A DNA stretch of 64,000 bases from Hermatobates lingyangjiaoensis (lineage: Eukaryota > Arthropoda > Insecta > Hemiptera > Hermatobatidae), in the NCBI GenBank assembly GCA_026182355.1, contig JAPFBL010000222.1, positions 1,145,001-1,209,000 on the forward strand, in the 5' to 3' direction. This document shows, piece after piece, positions 22,487 to 32,975 of this stretch (position 1 is the stretch's first letter; each line of letters opens with the position of its first letter). Under the pieces are notes generated by a model. That model ran no database searches. It was given only the letters and a program-made list of their open reading frames with translations, and had not been told where the DNA came from. Position numbers and translations under genes: made by a program.

Positions 22487-23773
22487 ACGACTTGAAGACC
22501 TCCTCATTTACTCTAAATAAATATATTTTAGAAATTTATATATATATATATTAGAAGCCTTCTGCAGAATGTTACGAATAATAATTGATAGAAGTAAATC
22601 TCTAATTAGCGAATAGTTGAAAAATATTACAAAATAAAAAATGAGGTTTATACAAAATGAGGAGATAAACCGGTCCATTGTTGTTGCTTAGTAAAATTAC
22701 ATAAAATAAATGGCCTATGAAATTAATTATGTATTGTTAATTTCGTTGTAATCAATTTTATTTAAGAATTGCAAATAAATTATTTTAGATTAGCTTTTTA
22801 AATTCTAACTTTTAAACCAAAAAATGACATGAGCATTTTTGTTTTATTTGATATTGATGGATCAAAATGAAGTAAAATAACTTTCATTTAACTTTTAATA
22901 CAGATATTGTGTATGAAATATTTTATGTAAAAGTTCATGTAAAAGTATGTATAAAGAAAATGATGAAAAATAATATGATAGAACATGAACTATGAACAAA
23001 TAGATCTACCTTGGTATAATGAGACGTAATTTTGCTCTGCTCTGTCTGGGGAAGCGCGAAGGCGACTGACGTGTTGAGACATGCATCCAACTGTAGGGTC
23101 CAAAAGTTCTCCTATGTTCATTCTTCTGGGAAAACCACCCCCACTATATCTTAACAATTGCGTCTTAATTTATTATAAGAGCAAATAAATGTCTCATAAT
23201 ATTCCAAACAGAGATTTCATAAAACAATCATCTGATGTTTTATTCAAAAACAAATGATATTGTGAGTTTATCATTTTTGCACTGATTCAAGTTCAATGTA
23301 AATATTTACTTGCCCTAAACTTGTTAAGTTTATTTAAATTAATAGTGCCATTGACTAAAAATAAATTTAATATTTTTACAACCATAAGAAATTAAATATA
23401 TTAATTATAATTTAATGCCAATATGTAAAAAAAATTACATGTTACTTCCAGAAATGATTTAATTTAATTCATCTATTGATAATCAGTTGTAACACAATAT
23501 ATTAACTTTATTATAAGTTGAAGTTTAGTAAAATGTAGTAGTAAAGATCAATTTGAGTTGAAAATGTTTAAGTATGTGCATTTTTTAGTCCCCTGAATGC
23601 ATTTTGTCATGGTTTTCTTTTTTTATGTCTGAGTGTATTGGGGTGAAGGGGAGATGTATTTAATACAGGCAAAAAATTTGTATTCAAAAAGTTAGAAGCA
23701 AAATTGTGAAATTTGGCAAACAAAGAGTTATGGTTATGATAAAGACTGTATAGCTCCTGGACAAAACCAAATA
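22487..23773. other. AT-rich DNA, no gene recognised
   Basis: Nothing supported apart from short TA tracts. Confidence 0.5.
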
Positions 23774-24243
23774 CAGTAGTACCTCGAGATACGAATTTAA
23801 TTGGTTCCAGAACCCCCGTCGTATCTTAAAAAATTCGTACCACAAACATTTAATTACCATAAGAATTAATGGAAAGAAAATTAATTGGTTCCACGGCCCA
23901 AAACCCGTATATAATTTCCTATTTTACGTTATAAAACTAACAAAAGTACACTAAAAAACAAGCATTTAACCATACAAATACAAAAGAATTGAATAAATAA
24001 TGAATTAATGTGTAAAAACGAAGTTTCAGGTGCATGATTTTGGTACATGGGTAATTTTCAGGTGCAAGATTTTGGTACGCCGGTGTCTCCCGCATTGCTA
24101 CGCACAGTTCACGTGAACACATTGGGTCGTTCCTGCAACACACACGACTGACTGTCCCGAACGGTCTCAGAAGCTTCTAGAAGGTTCCAGAAGTTTCGAG
24201 AAAATCCTTTCTCGGCGCCTCAGATTTTACGTCGTAAGATGAA
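23774..24243. mobile_element. pogo/Tigger-like element, one end present
   Basis: TA followed by CAGTAGTACCTCGAGATACG, then AATTTAATTGGTTCCAGAA, is the typical end of pogo/Tigger-type Tc1-mariner elements. A matching right end (GGTACTACTG) was not found. The sequence runs into a TA microsatellite at 24244-24273 after CGTCGTAAGATGAACATA. No transposase. Confidence 0.6.
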
Positions 24244-24520
24244 CATATATATATATATATATATATATATACATTAGTTTCTATGAGTTGTCCGGGGAAA
24301 GTCATATGATTCGTTTGGATTGTGACCAATTGGAGAGTAGAGTATTTTGTAGGTCCAAGAGTGATCTGTTAGAAAGTCCCAGTTACCCGCTGTCCAACGA
24401 AGCCTCTGGTATTCCGCCAATAGGTATGGAGGTTGCAAAAAGGAACTGAGTATATATATACTATATTTTTAAAAGAAATAATAATCAACGTACAAACTTC
24501 AGTAAGAATTTTAGCAATAT
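24244..24520. other. TA repeat and unassigned GC-richer patch
   Basis: (TA)n 24244-24273, then about 150 bases of higher GC (24290-24440) ending at another TA tract. Its ends resemble PLE tails in being TA-flanked, but no core motif was found in it. Confidence 0.35.
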
Positions 24521-24563
24521 GACTAAAAGCTTTCAACCAAACCAATTGGTCTTCTTCAAAGTC
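24521..24563 (-). ncRNA. Hammerhead-like motif, family A relative
   Basis: Minus strand: GACT, TTGAAGA (CUGANGA with the first base changed), extra A, stem II GACC...GGTT with loop AATTGGTTT, GAA, AGCTTT (near-palindrome), T, AGTC. Stem I GACT/AGTC is intact. The flanks do not match the common family A tail, so it is a diverged lineage. Confidence 0.5.
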
Positions 24564-26550
24564 TGACTCCTATTTAATATGAGTGAGTGAGTGATCACCA
24601 GTATAAGATATATTTCACTGTAAGTCTCTGACAAAGATAAGTTGTTCTAGTTGGAAGTTCTGTTTAAAAGTTGATATTTATATGTGTGGAAAATTGTGAC
24701 ATTAACAGTTTGTTTACTATGAATAATGTCAAGATCCGAGTTTTTACAGATGACAAGGACTTCAAGCACTTAAGGTAATCTACTTTTAAATTCTTATTAA
24801 TCATTACTTTAACCTTCTCATTTTGTGAAGTACTTGTTCTGTAATCCTGTTTTAGCACCAATTTGTGAACGATAAGCACCGAATCACGCAATGAAAAAAT
24901 CCAGACAATCTATTAAAATTAATATTAGAATTAGAAAAAACCGTCATACCTCGTAAGTTGATATCTTATCTATTAAAAGAAATGAATCTGAAACCTCTTT
25001 AAATATAAACTAAAAAGTAATGGTAAAAAATGAAGTCTACACTGACTTTTTGGACATCATAAGTTGTAAAACAATAAAATTAAATGATTCATCATCAAGA
25101 AAGATGAAATCAAAGTAATAAATTATATAACTAGCAAGTAAAGAAGATGACAGTGGTAAAAAAAAGATCACCATTTTCATAAAGATACTGGTTTCTTCAA
25201 TACTTTGGGATCGTTATTTAGAGATTTATATAATATCAAAGTTTTCTTTAGCTCTGAACCTCAAAACTTTTCTCAATTACTCTAATAAACCGTATTATAA
25301 AATTACTATAAAATTATAAGTCTTCAGTACGTTTTAAGACACTCGACCGGTAATCATCCCAAAGAATTTCACGTAAAATGCTAAATAGCATTTTTAAGAA
25401 AGTATTGAAATAATTCTCAAAAAATAACCTTTAATATAACCGATGATCTTGCAAACTCAGTAGTGACTAGAATACTACAACTTAAAAAAAACTGTATTTA
25501 GTCTTTGTCCAGTTTATTATAAATGTAAATAAATTGTTGAAGTAGAATTTGTTGACCAATATATAACTAAAACGGTAGAAGTGTCTTTTGTAATTCTTCT
25601 TTTAGGTATTAGCGCTACTCTGAAGTTATTGCAGAATCTTTTCTAGGCTAAATGACATTTTATGGTACAAAACTGGGGGGGAAATAAACACAATATACTA
25701 TGGAACTAACCATTAAAATACATAATATAAATTCTTTAATGATATAAAAGAACTCTCTTCAAGCAGAAAATCAACTTCATCTTGTTGTTGCCTTCAGTTA
25801 TTGTAGCTATTCTCCTGATAGAAAATTATCAAACTAGCCAAAAATTGCATAGTTCAGCATACCAGATCACTAAATCAATCATAAATATTATATGGTACTC
25901 CATTTATACTTCAAATCATTATTTTTTCTTCGTTATCTCAGATTTTTAGCGAGAGATTTCTCAAAAAAAAAATTGTCATATAATCATTTTTTCTTCAGCT
26001 ACAATGATAACATACATTGACTACTGTTTGTGCAGTCAAGATTATCATTTTAATTCTTGGCATAGATAAGGGTAAAATTTACTCATCCGTGAAGCACTCT
26101 AAAATTATAACTTTTCTTAAACTTTCATTAACTTTTCCTTTAACTGGCGCGATTAAAAAGTGCGAGCTAAAGCTTAAAGCTCAAGCGATTATATGATATG
26201 AATCTCACATCTCTTTAGGTATTACTTGAACTGTAATAGAAAAGAAAATGTATATAATACCTTCTGGAACTTGCAGTTTTAAAACTTGCCAGAGAAAGAT
26301 AATACACAACAGTAAGAAAAAGTTACTTTCTATCCAGAACGAAAATGAAATTAGTGTGCTATTATTTCTAATAGGTTAATATATATTTCTTGTTTTAGAA
26401 CTCACTGAATTCAAATAAATGATTTTTATTGTAATTAGAACTTTATTATTTCATTTTTATATAGTTTCTTGAGAAAGTTTTGTAGGAAAACAGTTTTTGC
26501 TTGGAATAAATAAATAAAGAGAGTTATTTCTACAAAACAACTATACTAAA
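24564..26550. other. AT-rich DNA, no gene recognised
   Basis: No long open frames or repeat ends were identified. Confidence 0.5.
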
Positions 26551-27060
26551 CTAAGTTATAACAATATTAATCCGTACCCAATGTGAAATTAATTTAAAAA
26601 AATGGTGATGTGATTGTAAAATTTCAAGGTTATGATAAACAGGAATGGATAAAGAAAAAAGATATTGTAAATTGAAAAAATATACTTTAAAAAAAACACA
26701 TTTGTTGCATTTTTTCCCTCTTTTATAAACATTCCTCTTCTTTTTCTTATTCTTCTTGAGTCCAAGTTCAAGCACTCGTTTTCCCTTCATAACTCCAGCC
26801 TCTAAGAGTGATGCGAAACGTTCATTTAAAGTTGCATCTAGGGACTTTATCTTCTTCCAAGCCTTCTTCTGGAACAATTTGTCTTTGCTACCATATGTCT
26901 ATCACTCAGTTTGTTACTCTGGCTATAGGCAGGCAATGTCATGTTCTTTACATGCATCATCTAGTTTATTGATTCCTCCATCTCCACGTTCAAGACGCTG
27001 CTCTAATTTAGTTCCAGGTCCGCAGAAGTGATAATGATCTCTTCCAATTTTCAAACGCAT
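26551..27060 (-). pseudogene. Decayed phospholipase-A2-like module (virus-type)
   Basis: On the minus strand a frame from about 27055 contains a short Cys-Gly-Pro-Gly block (GPG codons at 27013-27021) and, about 25 residues later, an acidic stretch ending in a His-Asp pair (26936-26947). This arrangement is the calcium-loop and catalytic His-Asp layout of the small PLA2-like domain known from the capsid proteins of parvoviruses including densoviruses. The same domain is also carried by some virus-derived or Maverick-like repeats in arthropod genomes. The frame breaks just after the His-Asp pair (26927-26935), and a second frame (to about 26710) has a Lys-rich helix-like segment. No other capsid feature was seen. 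I consider it a broken endogenous virus-like fragment. Confidence 0.5.
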
Positions 27061-27102
27061 CTCCTTTTTTGTTACTCCATCTGTTTAGTAAACTCATCCT
27101 CT

Positions 27103-27390
27103 TCACCTTTTACTACGTTTAAACATTACATGGTCTTTATTATCGTCGTTGTGTTTTGTTATGTGCAATATTATCCATGTTAATTCACCCAGTAGTTGCT
27201 TCTTAAATATACCTTCCAAATACTTTTTTAAAAGGCCGAATGAGACAATGTTGCTATTTAAAAATAGTGTTGTAGTATTCATCATGTTTTTAACATAGTC
27301 CACCTTGTCCAATAAATATTGTAAGATAATGTTGGTACTATTATCTCGTCCAACAATGTGCTGTACAAATTTGTTTTGTCATCTTGAGAA
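27103..27390 (-). pseudogene. Unrecognised frame upstream of the PLA2-like module
   Basis: A minus-strand open frame of about 90 codons, bounded upstream by a stop, includes QHIVGRDNSTN and GLLKKYLEGIFKKQLL. It lies directly upstream of the PLA2-like frame in the same orientation, so it may belong to the same inserted element. I do not recognise the family. Confidence 0.3.
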
Positions 27391-27812
27391 GGAATGGATT
27401 TTATTCAAAATTTTTGAAGTGTATATAGTAGATTATTTCTTGAAAATTTCCATGTAGAGTCGTGTGGTCTCCCACCTGTTGACCTTGAGTCAAGCGAGCA
27501 TACAGAGGTGTAACTGTGCTTGCAAGGTGGAGAATTTGAAAGAGAAGAAGGTTAATAGACTACAGAAAAGAAGCTTAATAACTCTTCTACTTGGGGGTAA
27601 GGAAATAAGCCTTCCCGGTCCTTACGAAAATTATTAGTAAATTCTAATAAATCGTTAACATTTATTTAAATTAAAATAATGATAATACAATTATATTGAA
27701 ATAATACAAGTTGTTGCAGTATGATTTAATCCTGACCCAATCAGTCTGAACGGTGTTGTCATCTGGTGGCAACACCTGGCGTTTTGCGCATGGGCATCCT
27801 TCGCGTTGATAG

Positions 27813-27813
<1 letters not shown>
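27391..27813. other. AT-rich DNA, no gene recognised
   Basis: A mildly GC-richer patch at 27730-27810 (GGTGTTGTCATCTGGTGGCA) precedes a TA tract. No assignment. Confidence 0.4.
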
Positions 27814-27857
<44 letters not shown>

Positions 27858-28025
27858 ATTTCACATAAACACGTGAAACAACAATGAATGATCAAACCAC
27901 AATAGGAAACGCGAAAAAAATATTAAGATCTTTCAACCGTAACGTTGAGTTTTTGACTCTAACAAAGACCGCTTGTTACGGTTGAAAAATCTTAGTCTTT
28001 TTTTCCCATTTCATTTTGTGGTTTG

Positions 28026-28075
<50 letters not shown>
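27814..28075. mobile_element. Penelope-like tail A, inverted pair between TA repeats
   Basis: (TA)n 27814-27854, a reversed tail (27855-27945), a forward tail (27950-28028), (TA)n 28029-28075. The arms pair through AAACCACAAT/TTGTGGTTT and TTTCAACCGTAAC/GTTACGGTTGAAA. The right half plus the next about 40 bases is repeated at 40839-40976. Confidence 0.8.
27955..27997 (+). ncRNA. Hammerhead-like motif, family A, decayed
   Basis: GACT, CTAACAA (two changes from CTGACGA), extra A, GACC...GGTT, GAA, AAATCT, T, AGTC. Stem I and stem II remain pairable but the core is mutated. Confidence 0.5.
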
Positions 28076-28076
<1 letters not shown>

Positions 28077-28113
28077 CTGCTTTTGTATATGTAATAATTT
28101 CACCAACAAGTTA

Positions 28114-29049
28114 CGAGGTGTATAAATAAAGTAGTGAGACTGGCAACGTCGCTTTCGATCTGGCAACGCTGGAGACGCGTGGCCTTGAGTAGCGTCAGGT
28201 GCACGTGTGATGCGCCTCCAGTATGAATCTGAACTCGCCACAGTCATTTGTTTGTCCGTAGCGTTGGTTTTCGTGAAATGGTTTTTTCTTGAGCGTTTTA
28301 AAAATGAGTGACCTCAAAGTTGAGCAGCGGTGTGCAATCAAATTTTGCTTCAGACTTGGACATAATGCAACCGAAACTTTTGAAAAACTTCAGGAGGCCT
28401 ATGGAGAACGTGTTTTATCAAGGGCACAGGTTTTTCGGTGGTTTAAGGAATTTTTAGAAGGAAGAGAGTCGATTGAAGATGAACCACGAAGCGGAAGGCC
28501 TTCAAGTGCAAACACCGATGAAAATGTCAACAGAGTACGGAACCTTGTGCGTTCAGATCGACGCTTGACAGTCAGAATGATCGGGGAACAGTTGAATTTG
28601 AATCACACCTCCGTTCATCACATTTTGACCAATGAATTGGAGATGACAAAAATTTGTGCGAAAATGGTTCCGAAAAACCACAGCGCCCTGTCACACTGCC
28701 ATCTCAATAAACGAGTTTTTGGCCAGTAAAAACATTCCTGTTGCTCCTCAGCCTCCTTATTCACCAGACTTGAGTCCTTGTGACTTTTTCCTCTTCCCGA
28801 GATTGAAAAATCACCTCAAGGGAACTCATTTCGGGACACTACAAAACATACAAACTGCTGTAACCGACCAGCTGAAGGCCATTCCAGAATCCGAGTTCCA
28901 GCAATGCTACAATGATTGGAAGGACCGTCTCCAGCGCTGTGTGGCTTCCGAAGGGAACTATTTTGAAGGTGACAATATCACATTGTAATTATATTTGAAT
29001 AGAAAATTTTAAAAAAAAATCAGTCTCACTACTTTATTTACACATCTCG
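28114..29049 (+). mobile_element. Mariner element, internally deleted, copy 1
   Basis: Inserted at TA (28112-28113 and 29050-29051). The 29-bp ends CGAGGTGTATAAATAAAGTA (+GTGAGACTG) and the reverse complement of the right end differ at two positions. At 936 bp it is about 350 bp shorter than a typical 1.3-kb mariner, because the middle of the transposase is gone. It is nearly identical to 40977-41911, implying recent duplication. Confidence 0.95.
28304..28985 (+). pseudogene. Mariner transposase with central deletion
   Basis: ATG at 28304 opens a frame with the mariner N-terminal double helix-turn-helix: EQRCAIKFCFRLGHNATET, RSGRPSS (the AT-hook-like GRPS linker), and SVHHILTNELEMTKICAKMV followed by PK at the domain border. 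At about 28676 it jumps into the C-terminal third in another frame (28656-28988), which reads APCHTAISINEFLASKNIPV and then YSPDLSPCDFFLFP, holding the third catalytic Asp. The deleted part carries the first Asp and, in this copy, the second (HHDN), so the protein cannot catalyse transposition. It could still bind its inverted repeats. Confidence 0.95.
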
Positions 29050-29051
29050 TA

Positions 29052-30434
29052 CTCTTAAAGAGAACAGATAAATCTTGGTATTTATTTCTAATTGATCCAC
29101 TTGAGGTCATGTATCAGAATTTTACCTTCTTTTCAAAATTGGGTCATAATACAAAAAAATTATAAAGTAAAAAAAGAATAAATACATATATTTATTATAA
29201 CACTAGACTGTCTGTGACGCATTAGGTTAGCAATTGCATATTTTGTATTATAACACTTTTTTTGTAATATCCATTTTCAAGATGTAAAATAAAGTAATTT
29301 AGTTTATTTCTATGTTGGCAACATTTTAATATGTAAAAATGCTTTTATCTCTCAATTAGTATCACTATGTGTAATTGGTAATACCTGTAAATGATATACC
29401 TCAAAAAAAGAGAAGTTTCTCCATTTTATTAAATTCTATGATATCTAGGTTGCAACACTATTGAAAGCAAGATTATATTGTATTAAGCCAGGACACACTA
29501 GAACAAAATATCATGCAATCTATGTAATAATTTGCATTGATTTGTTCGTATTTATACTGAAAACCTAATATACTTGTATACACAAAACACAATTATAATT
29601 TTCCTATCTAAATTATAATACAGATGGGAAAATGATTTTATGAGATCACAAACTAACAGTAGAAGTTAAACAATAGTAGAAGATAAACAATCCTTTCAAT
29701 CTCATGTCACTTCTAAAGAGTAATTAATGATTAACTGTCTGATGGAAACGCTTCTTACAATGAATAAAAAACATTGTTTGTTTATGAAAATAATCTAAAC
29801 AAATGAAAAAAATATTGTTCGCTGTTGTTTTAAAGTAGATAATATTATCTCTGATATTTAAAGGTGAACTTAAGGGTGGGATTGCGCAGGTCCTCGGGGA
29901 TTACCTGGCGTTCTAGCAAGGCCACTAAACCAACCCCTTTTTCCCACTTTAGGGGGATATCTAAAGAGAGAGATTCGTCTCCCATTTCAGAAAAATAGCG
30001 TCAATCTTCATGTGAAAGGTTTTCAATTCCTACGAATTTCCCTCATGGGAGAAGTTACTTTCCCACATGTTCAATTCGACCCTATCCATGCGGTATCATA
30101 AGAAACAGTACAACCGACTTATCATGTTCTTTCAAGCAAGTATACGCCTTTTTTTTTATTCTGCTTTAAGGTTCATGGTTTTTCTTTTCTGCATTATATA
30201 TTCTATTTACACAATTGAAACATTCTGCATAGAAGTAGGAATGCATTTTACATAGTTACGTACAAACACTGAATCTAGAATAATGTATTCAGTAGTTAAA
30301 CCTCTCCAGTGAAGGTATACTCGTACTTGAAACAGCCTTTCTGAAGAAAACACATAACATTTAAAAATTGTTTGTATGATAAAAAAGTTAAAAATAAATA
30401 AAAATTATATAATTTATTTTTTTTATCCATTATT
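29052..30434. other. AT-rich DNA with one GC-richer patch
   Basis: 29870-30065 is richer in GC (GGTGGGATTGCGCAGGTCCT; CCCACTTTAGGGGGATATC) but has no open frame, tRNA fold or known repeat end that I can identify. Confidence 0.45.
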
Positions 30435-30773
30435 ATATTTTGGTAAAAAGACGGCCAGGAGAGCTCAGTGGTTAAAGTACTCGCCTCTGAACGGGTAGGT
30501 TTTGGGTTCAATACCCACTCTGGCACTCGACTTATTCATGCGAGAGGTGAATAAATTTGAGCACTTTATCCCTTTGAGAGGATATTAAAGATACACTTGA
30601 TTTAGACAAAATGTAGGACACCCAATATAGAATCAACTGGTAATGTGGCTCGCCCATTACTACAATGGGTGCAAAATAATAAATGAGGCACAATTTCCAT
30701 CTCTAGAAGAGTAGTAAATGGTGAAAGCCTTATAAGTGTGGGCGTTAGGAAACAACAAGATATTTTGGTAAAA
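30435..30773 (+). mobile_element. tRNA-derived SINE with 14-bp target duplication
   Basis: ATATTTTGGTAAAA occurs at 30435-30448 and again at 30760-30773, bounding a 311-bp body (30449-30759). The head looks like a diverged tRNA: GCCAGGA...CTCTGGC acceptor-like arms, box A GAGCTCAGTGG, and box B GGTTCAATACC within GGG-TTCAATA-CCC. An AT-rich body of about 230 bases follows, ending AAACAACAAG. Pol III internal promoter plus LINE-supplied machinery is the family rule. The LINE partner is not evident here. Confidence 0.85.
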
Positions 30774-31222
30774 GTCGACAGCAAATTTTTTCCTAAAGAT
30801 ATTCAATTAAACTTTGCAGCATGTTCTGCATTCTGTATTCTTACTTATAGCCTACAATCGTCGGTTTACTTTTCGCTCGATTGGCAGTAATTGATAAAAT
30901 AAATTAGGCAGAAACATTCACTTTACACTATCATCTAACACTGTCATCCAAGGTTTTGGGAGTCTATATTATAACTAAACTATAGTCTGATCAGTCTGTC
31001 GGGTTAATTTATATTCTGATTCTGCATAGTTACTCGTATATTCATTAACCTCTATTTATTTTATATAATCAATGCTGCCACCGCTAATATTGGCTCTAAC
31101 TAAAGTTTGAAGAAACTCAAACTAAAATAAACTCATTACTTGTGCAATCTGTTACAGTGTGGTATTTACTAATATTGGGTGATTTCAAAAATTACGTCTC
31201 CACACAAAAAAAATTGTATAAT
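30774..31222. other. PLE-type UTR sequence and AT-rich DNA
   Basis: 31140-31222 (GCAATCTGTTACAGTGTGG, TATTTACTAATATTGGG, AATTACGTCTCCA) matches the region before the 63406 hammerhead-like motif and 16690-16740. Upstream I see nothing. Confidence 0.45.
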
Positions 31223-31535
31223 ATCAGAGTGAATTATTTGAAACTGAATAACCTATATGAATGTTAAATTGCACTATTCAGGTATTAAACAAAGGAATTA
31301 TTATAAAAAATGACTTAATTAATCCTGAACCTTAATAAAGCATGGCAACATACTGAAACACCAACCAATTTACAAGTAACAAAGATTTATAAAATTGGTT
31401 GATATTTCAGTATGTTCTAATGTTTTATTAAGGTTCAGGATTAATTAAGTCTATTTTCAATTAAGTTAGAAACCTCAATAGTGCAATTTAACATTTATAT
31501 ATTGTATTCAATTACAAATAATTCACTCTGATGTT
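31223..31535. repeat. Inverted repeat with about 145-bp arms (PLE-type tail)
   Basis: Left arm about 31223-31372 (TATCAGAGTGAATTATTTG ... CCAACCAATTT) and right arm about 31393-31535 (AAAATTGGTTGATATTTCAG ... TTCACTCTGATG). The left arm has a small insertion. The outer sequence matches the PLE-type tail at 63260-63330. Confidence 0.75.
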
Positions 31536-31544
31536 CGTAAAGCT

Positions 31545-31545
31545 T

Positions 31546-31600
<55 letters not shown>
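31545..31600. repeat. (CA)n(TA)n microsatellite
   Basis: CA units (about 31548-31566) pass into TA units (31567-31599). It marks the far end of the PLE copy on the minus strand. Confidence 0.95.
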
Positions 31601-31609
31601 TGTACTTCG

Positions 31610-31715
31610 GTAGCAGTCCTTCCTTTATACATGATTGGTTATACACGACTGAATATTGTCGATCGATGATCTTCTTCTCCAACTTTTCAAGTTTGCGGAA
31701 AATTAATTTTTCGTT
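31610..31715 (-). pseudogene. Penelope-like N-terminal fragment after the ribozyme motif
   Basis: The minus-strand frame reads FRKLEKLEKKIIDRQYSVV then CIKEGLLPKYTN and runs into the TA repeat. Its likeness to the fragments at 13175 and 36370 and its place just downstream of the hammerhead-like motif fit the start of the PLE reading frame inside a pseudo-LTR. Confidence 0.55.
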
Positions 31716-31748
31716 GTGAGAACAACGGTTCAAGGAATGAATTCTTCT

Positions 31749-31791
31749 TGTCGACGCGTTTCGACTGTCTACTGCAGTCATTTTCAAGACA
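31749..31791 (-). ncRNA. Hammerhead-like motif, family G
   Basis: Minus strand: TGTC (31791-31788), TTGAAAA (decayed CUGANGA), extra T, stem II GACTG...CAGTC (5 bp), GAA, palindrome ACGCGT (31754-31759), C, GACA, pairing with TGTC. C at the H17 position gives the GUC-type site favoured by natural hammerheads. Two core changes argue against present activity. Confidence 0.6.
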
Positions 31792-31879
31792 CAGAACAGG
31801 TGGGTTACCGGTCTCCTTATATAGCCGAGAGTCAGGGGGGGTGAGCGCTGATTGGCTGTGCTATTGTGGTTCTTCCTTC

Positions 31880-32404
31880 TCATTGGTTATTGGTTTGGCC
31901 TATTGCTGGGGCTTGTTCTCCGAGTAGCTTGAGTACTCTTGACATCCCAGTTTGTTGTCTATTGATTATAGGGCTATTTTTGGATATTTCTATTGCTTCA
32001 TAGATTGGGAGTCTATTGCAATCATTGGTTTGCCTGATGATGGTGGTGTTTTCTGTAAGGTCCTGGCGGGATAGGTCGGAATTGTGTGCTTGTCTGGTAT
32101 GGTTTTTTATAGCTCCTGATTGAAGGTGCATGGTGAGGCGTCTGGAAAGCGTAGTCTTCGTCATGCCGATATACTTGGCGTTAGCCAGGAGCTCACACTC
32201 TCCTTTTTTACATTTGTATTCGTACACGACGTTCACTCTCTGCAGATCGCTGGTTGCGGTGATGGGGCTGTTTTTTATGACTAAATTTGTTGTGGTCCGG
32301 GCCTTATAATAAATATGTAATTTTATTCTGTCGTTGGGCTGTTTGCATTTTACGTAAAATGCGTAAAATACGTAAAATTTCATCCAATCTAAATTAACAT
32401 CCAA
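31880..32404 (-). CDS. GIY-YIG endonuclease domain of a Penelope-like element
   Basis: A 174-codon open frame with no stop or shift. It begins within the linker before the endonuclease: KLHIYYKARTTTNLVIKNS, VNVVYEYKC, a Cys-bearing KKGEC insert, KYIGMT (the GIY-YIG second half), LSRRLTMHLQSGAI with the conserved Arg, a His in RQAHN, ENTTII, and LPIYEAIEI with the Glu expected to bind metal. This order matches PLE endonucleases, which nick the DNA target for primed reverse transcription. The RT part upstream is absent, so it is a partial gene. The true start is unknown, because the ATG at the frame start is probably internal. Confidence 0.85.
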   Translation of the reverse strand: MDVNLDWMKFYVFYAFYVKCKQPNDRIKLHIYYKARTTTNLVIKNSPITATSDLQRVNVVYEYKCKKGECELLANAKYIGMTKTTLSRRLTMHLQSGAIKNHTRQAHNSDLSRQDLTENTTIIRQTNDCNRLPIYEAIEISKNSPIINRQQTGMSRVLKLLGEQAPAIGQTNNQ

Positions 32405-32934
32405 TTTTAATTGAAGGTATAGTTAGGCAAATTGGTCCTGTGGGTGACCTTCAAAATGTACTTGCAACGTTGAACATGAACTCTGACCAGATTGTGGATT
32501 CTAATAATAGAACATAATTTTTATTTGACTTATTTACTTTCTCATGTATTCTTGTTTTGTTAATCATTTATTATTGTTTATTTTTTGATATTGCATTAAT
32601 TTAATTTGTATCTATTTGTTTATATTTATTATATATTGTTTATAGTTAGGAATTATATATAACACTTGTTTCTTATTCTATTTATATTTTTATTTTTTTA
32701 ATTTAATTAATTTTCTTATTGTTCATTTTGCATTGTTTAATTGTATTGGGTATTTTTTGTTTTTCTCTTATTATGCCTCTTCGACTTTTGTTTTCCCAGC
32801 TGTATAGTTACCTTCCTTGTACACACCTTTGATGTTACCTTCTAGTTCTTACCTTGTTTGCTCTCTGATGACATAAATTGAAAGGCCTCAGAGCATTTTT
32901 TCCATCTGTTTTCTTTTTTTTCCTTGTGGTTTGT

Positions 32935-32972
<38 letters not shown>
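32405..32972 (+). mobile_element. Penelope-like tail, family B, ending in TA repeat
   Basis: A short frame EGIVRQIGPVGDLQNVLATL near 32414-32475 ends at a stop and may be the last piece of a PLE-type protein. An AT-rich UTR follows, then the family B motif (32860-32894), a CATTTTTTCC/TTGTGGTTTG tail and (TA)n at 32938-32972, the usual PLE end. Confidence 0.6.
32860..32894 (+). ncRNA. Hammerhead-like motif, family B, with C cleavage site
   Basis: GCTCT (32860-32864), CTGATGA (32865-32871), extra C, weak stem II ATAAATT, GAA (32880-32882), palindrome AGGCCT (32883-32888), C, AGAGC (32890-32894). Stem I, core, GAA and stem III are intact. Only stem II is eroded compared with 4304-4339. Confidence 0.65.

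Positions 32973-32975
<3 letters not shown>

Larger units (their letters stand above)
31601..32404 (-). mobile_element. Penelope-like element 3' end with pseudo-LTR, family G
   Basis: Read on the minus strand: GIY-YIG endonuclease frame (32404-31880), a GC-rich UTR, the hammerhead-like motif (31791-31749), then a PLE N-terminus-like frame (about 31710-31610) and a CA/TA microsatellite. An endonuclease end followed by a protein start is expected if the element carries a partial tandem copy, the pseudo-LTR known for PLEs. Confidence 0.85.
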
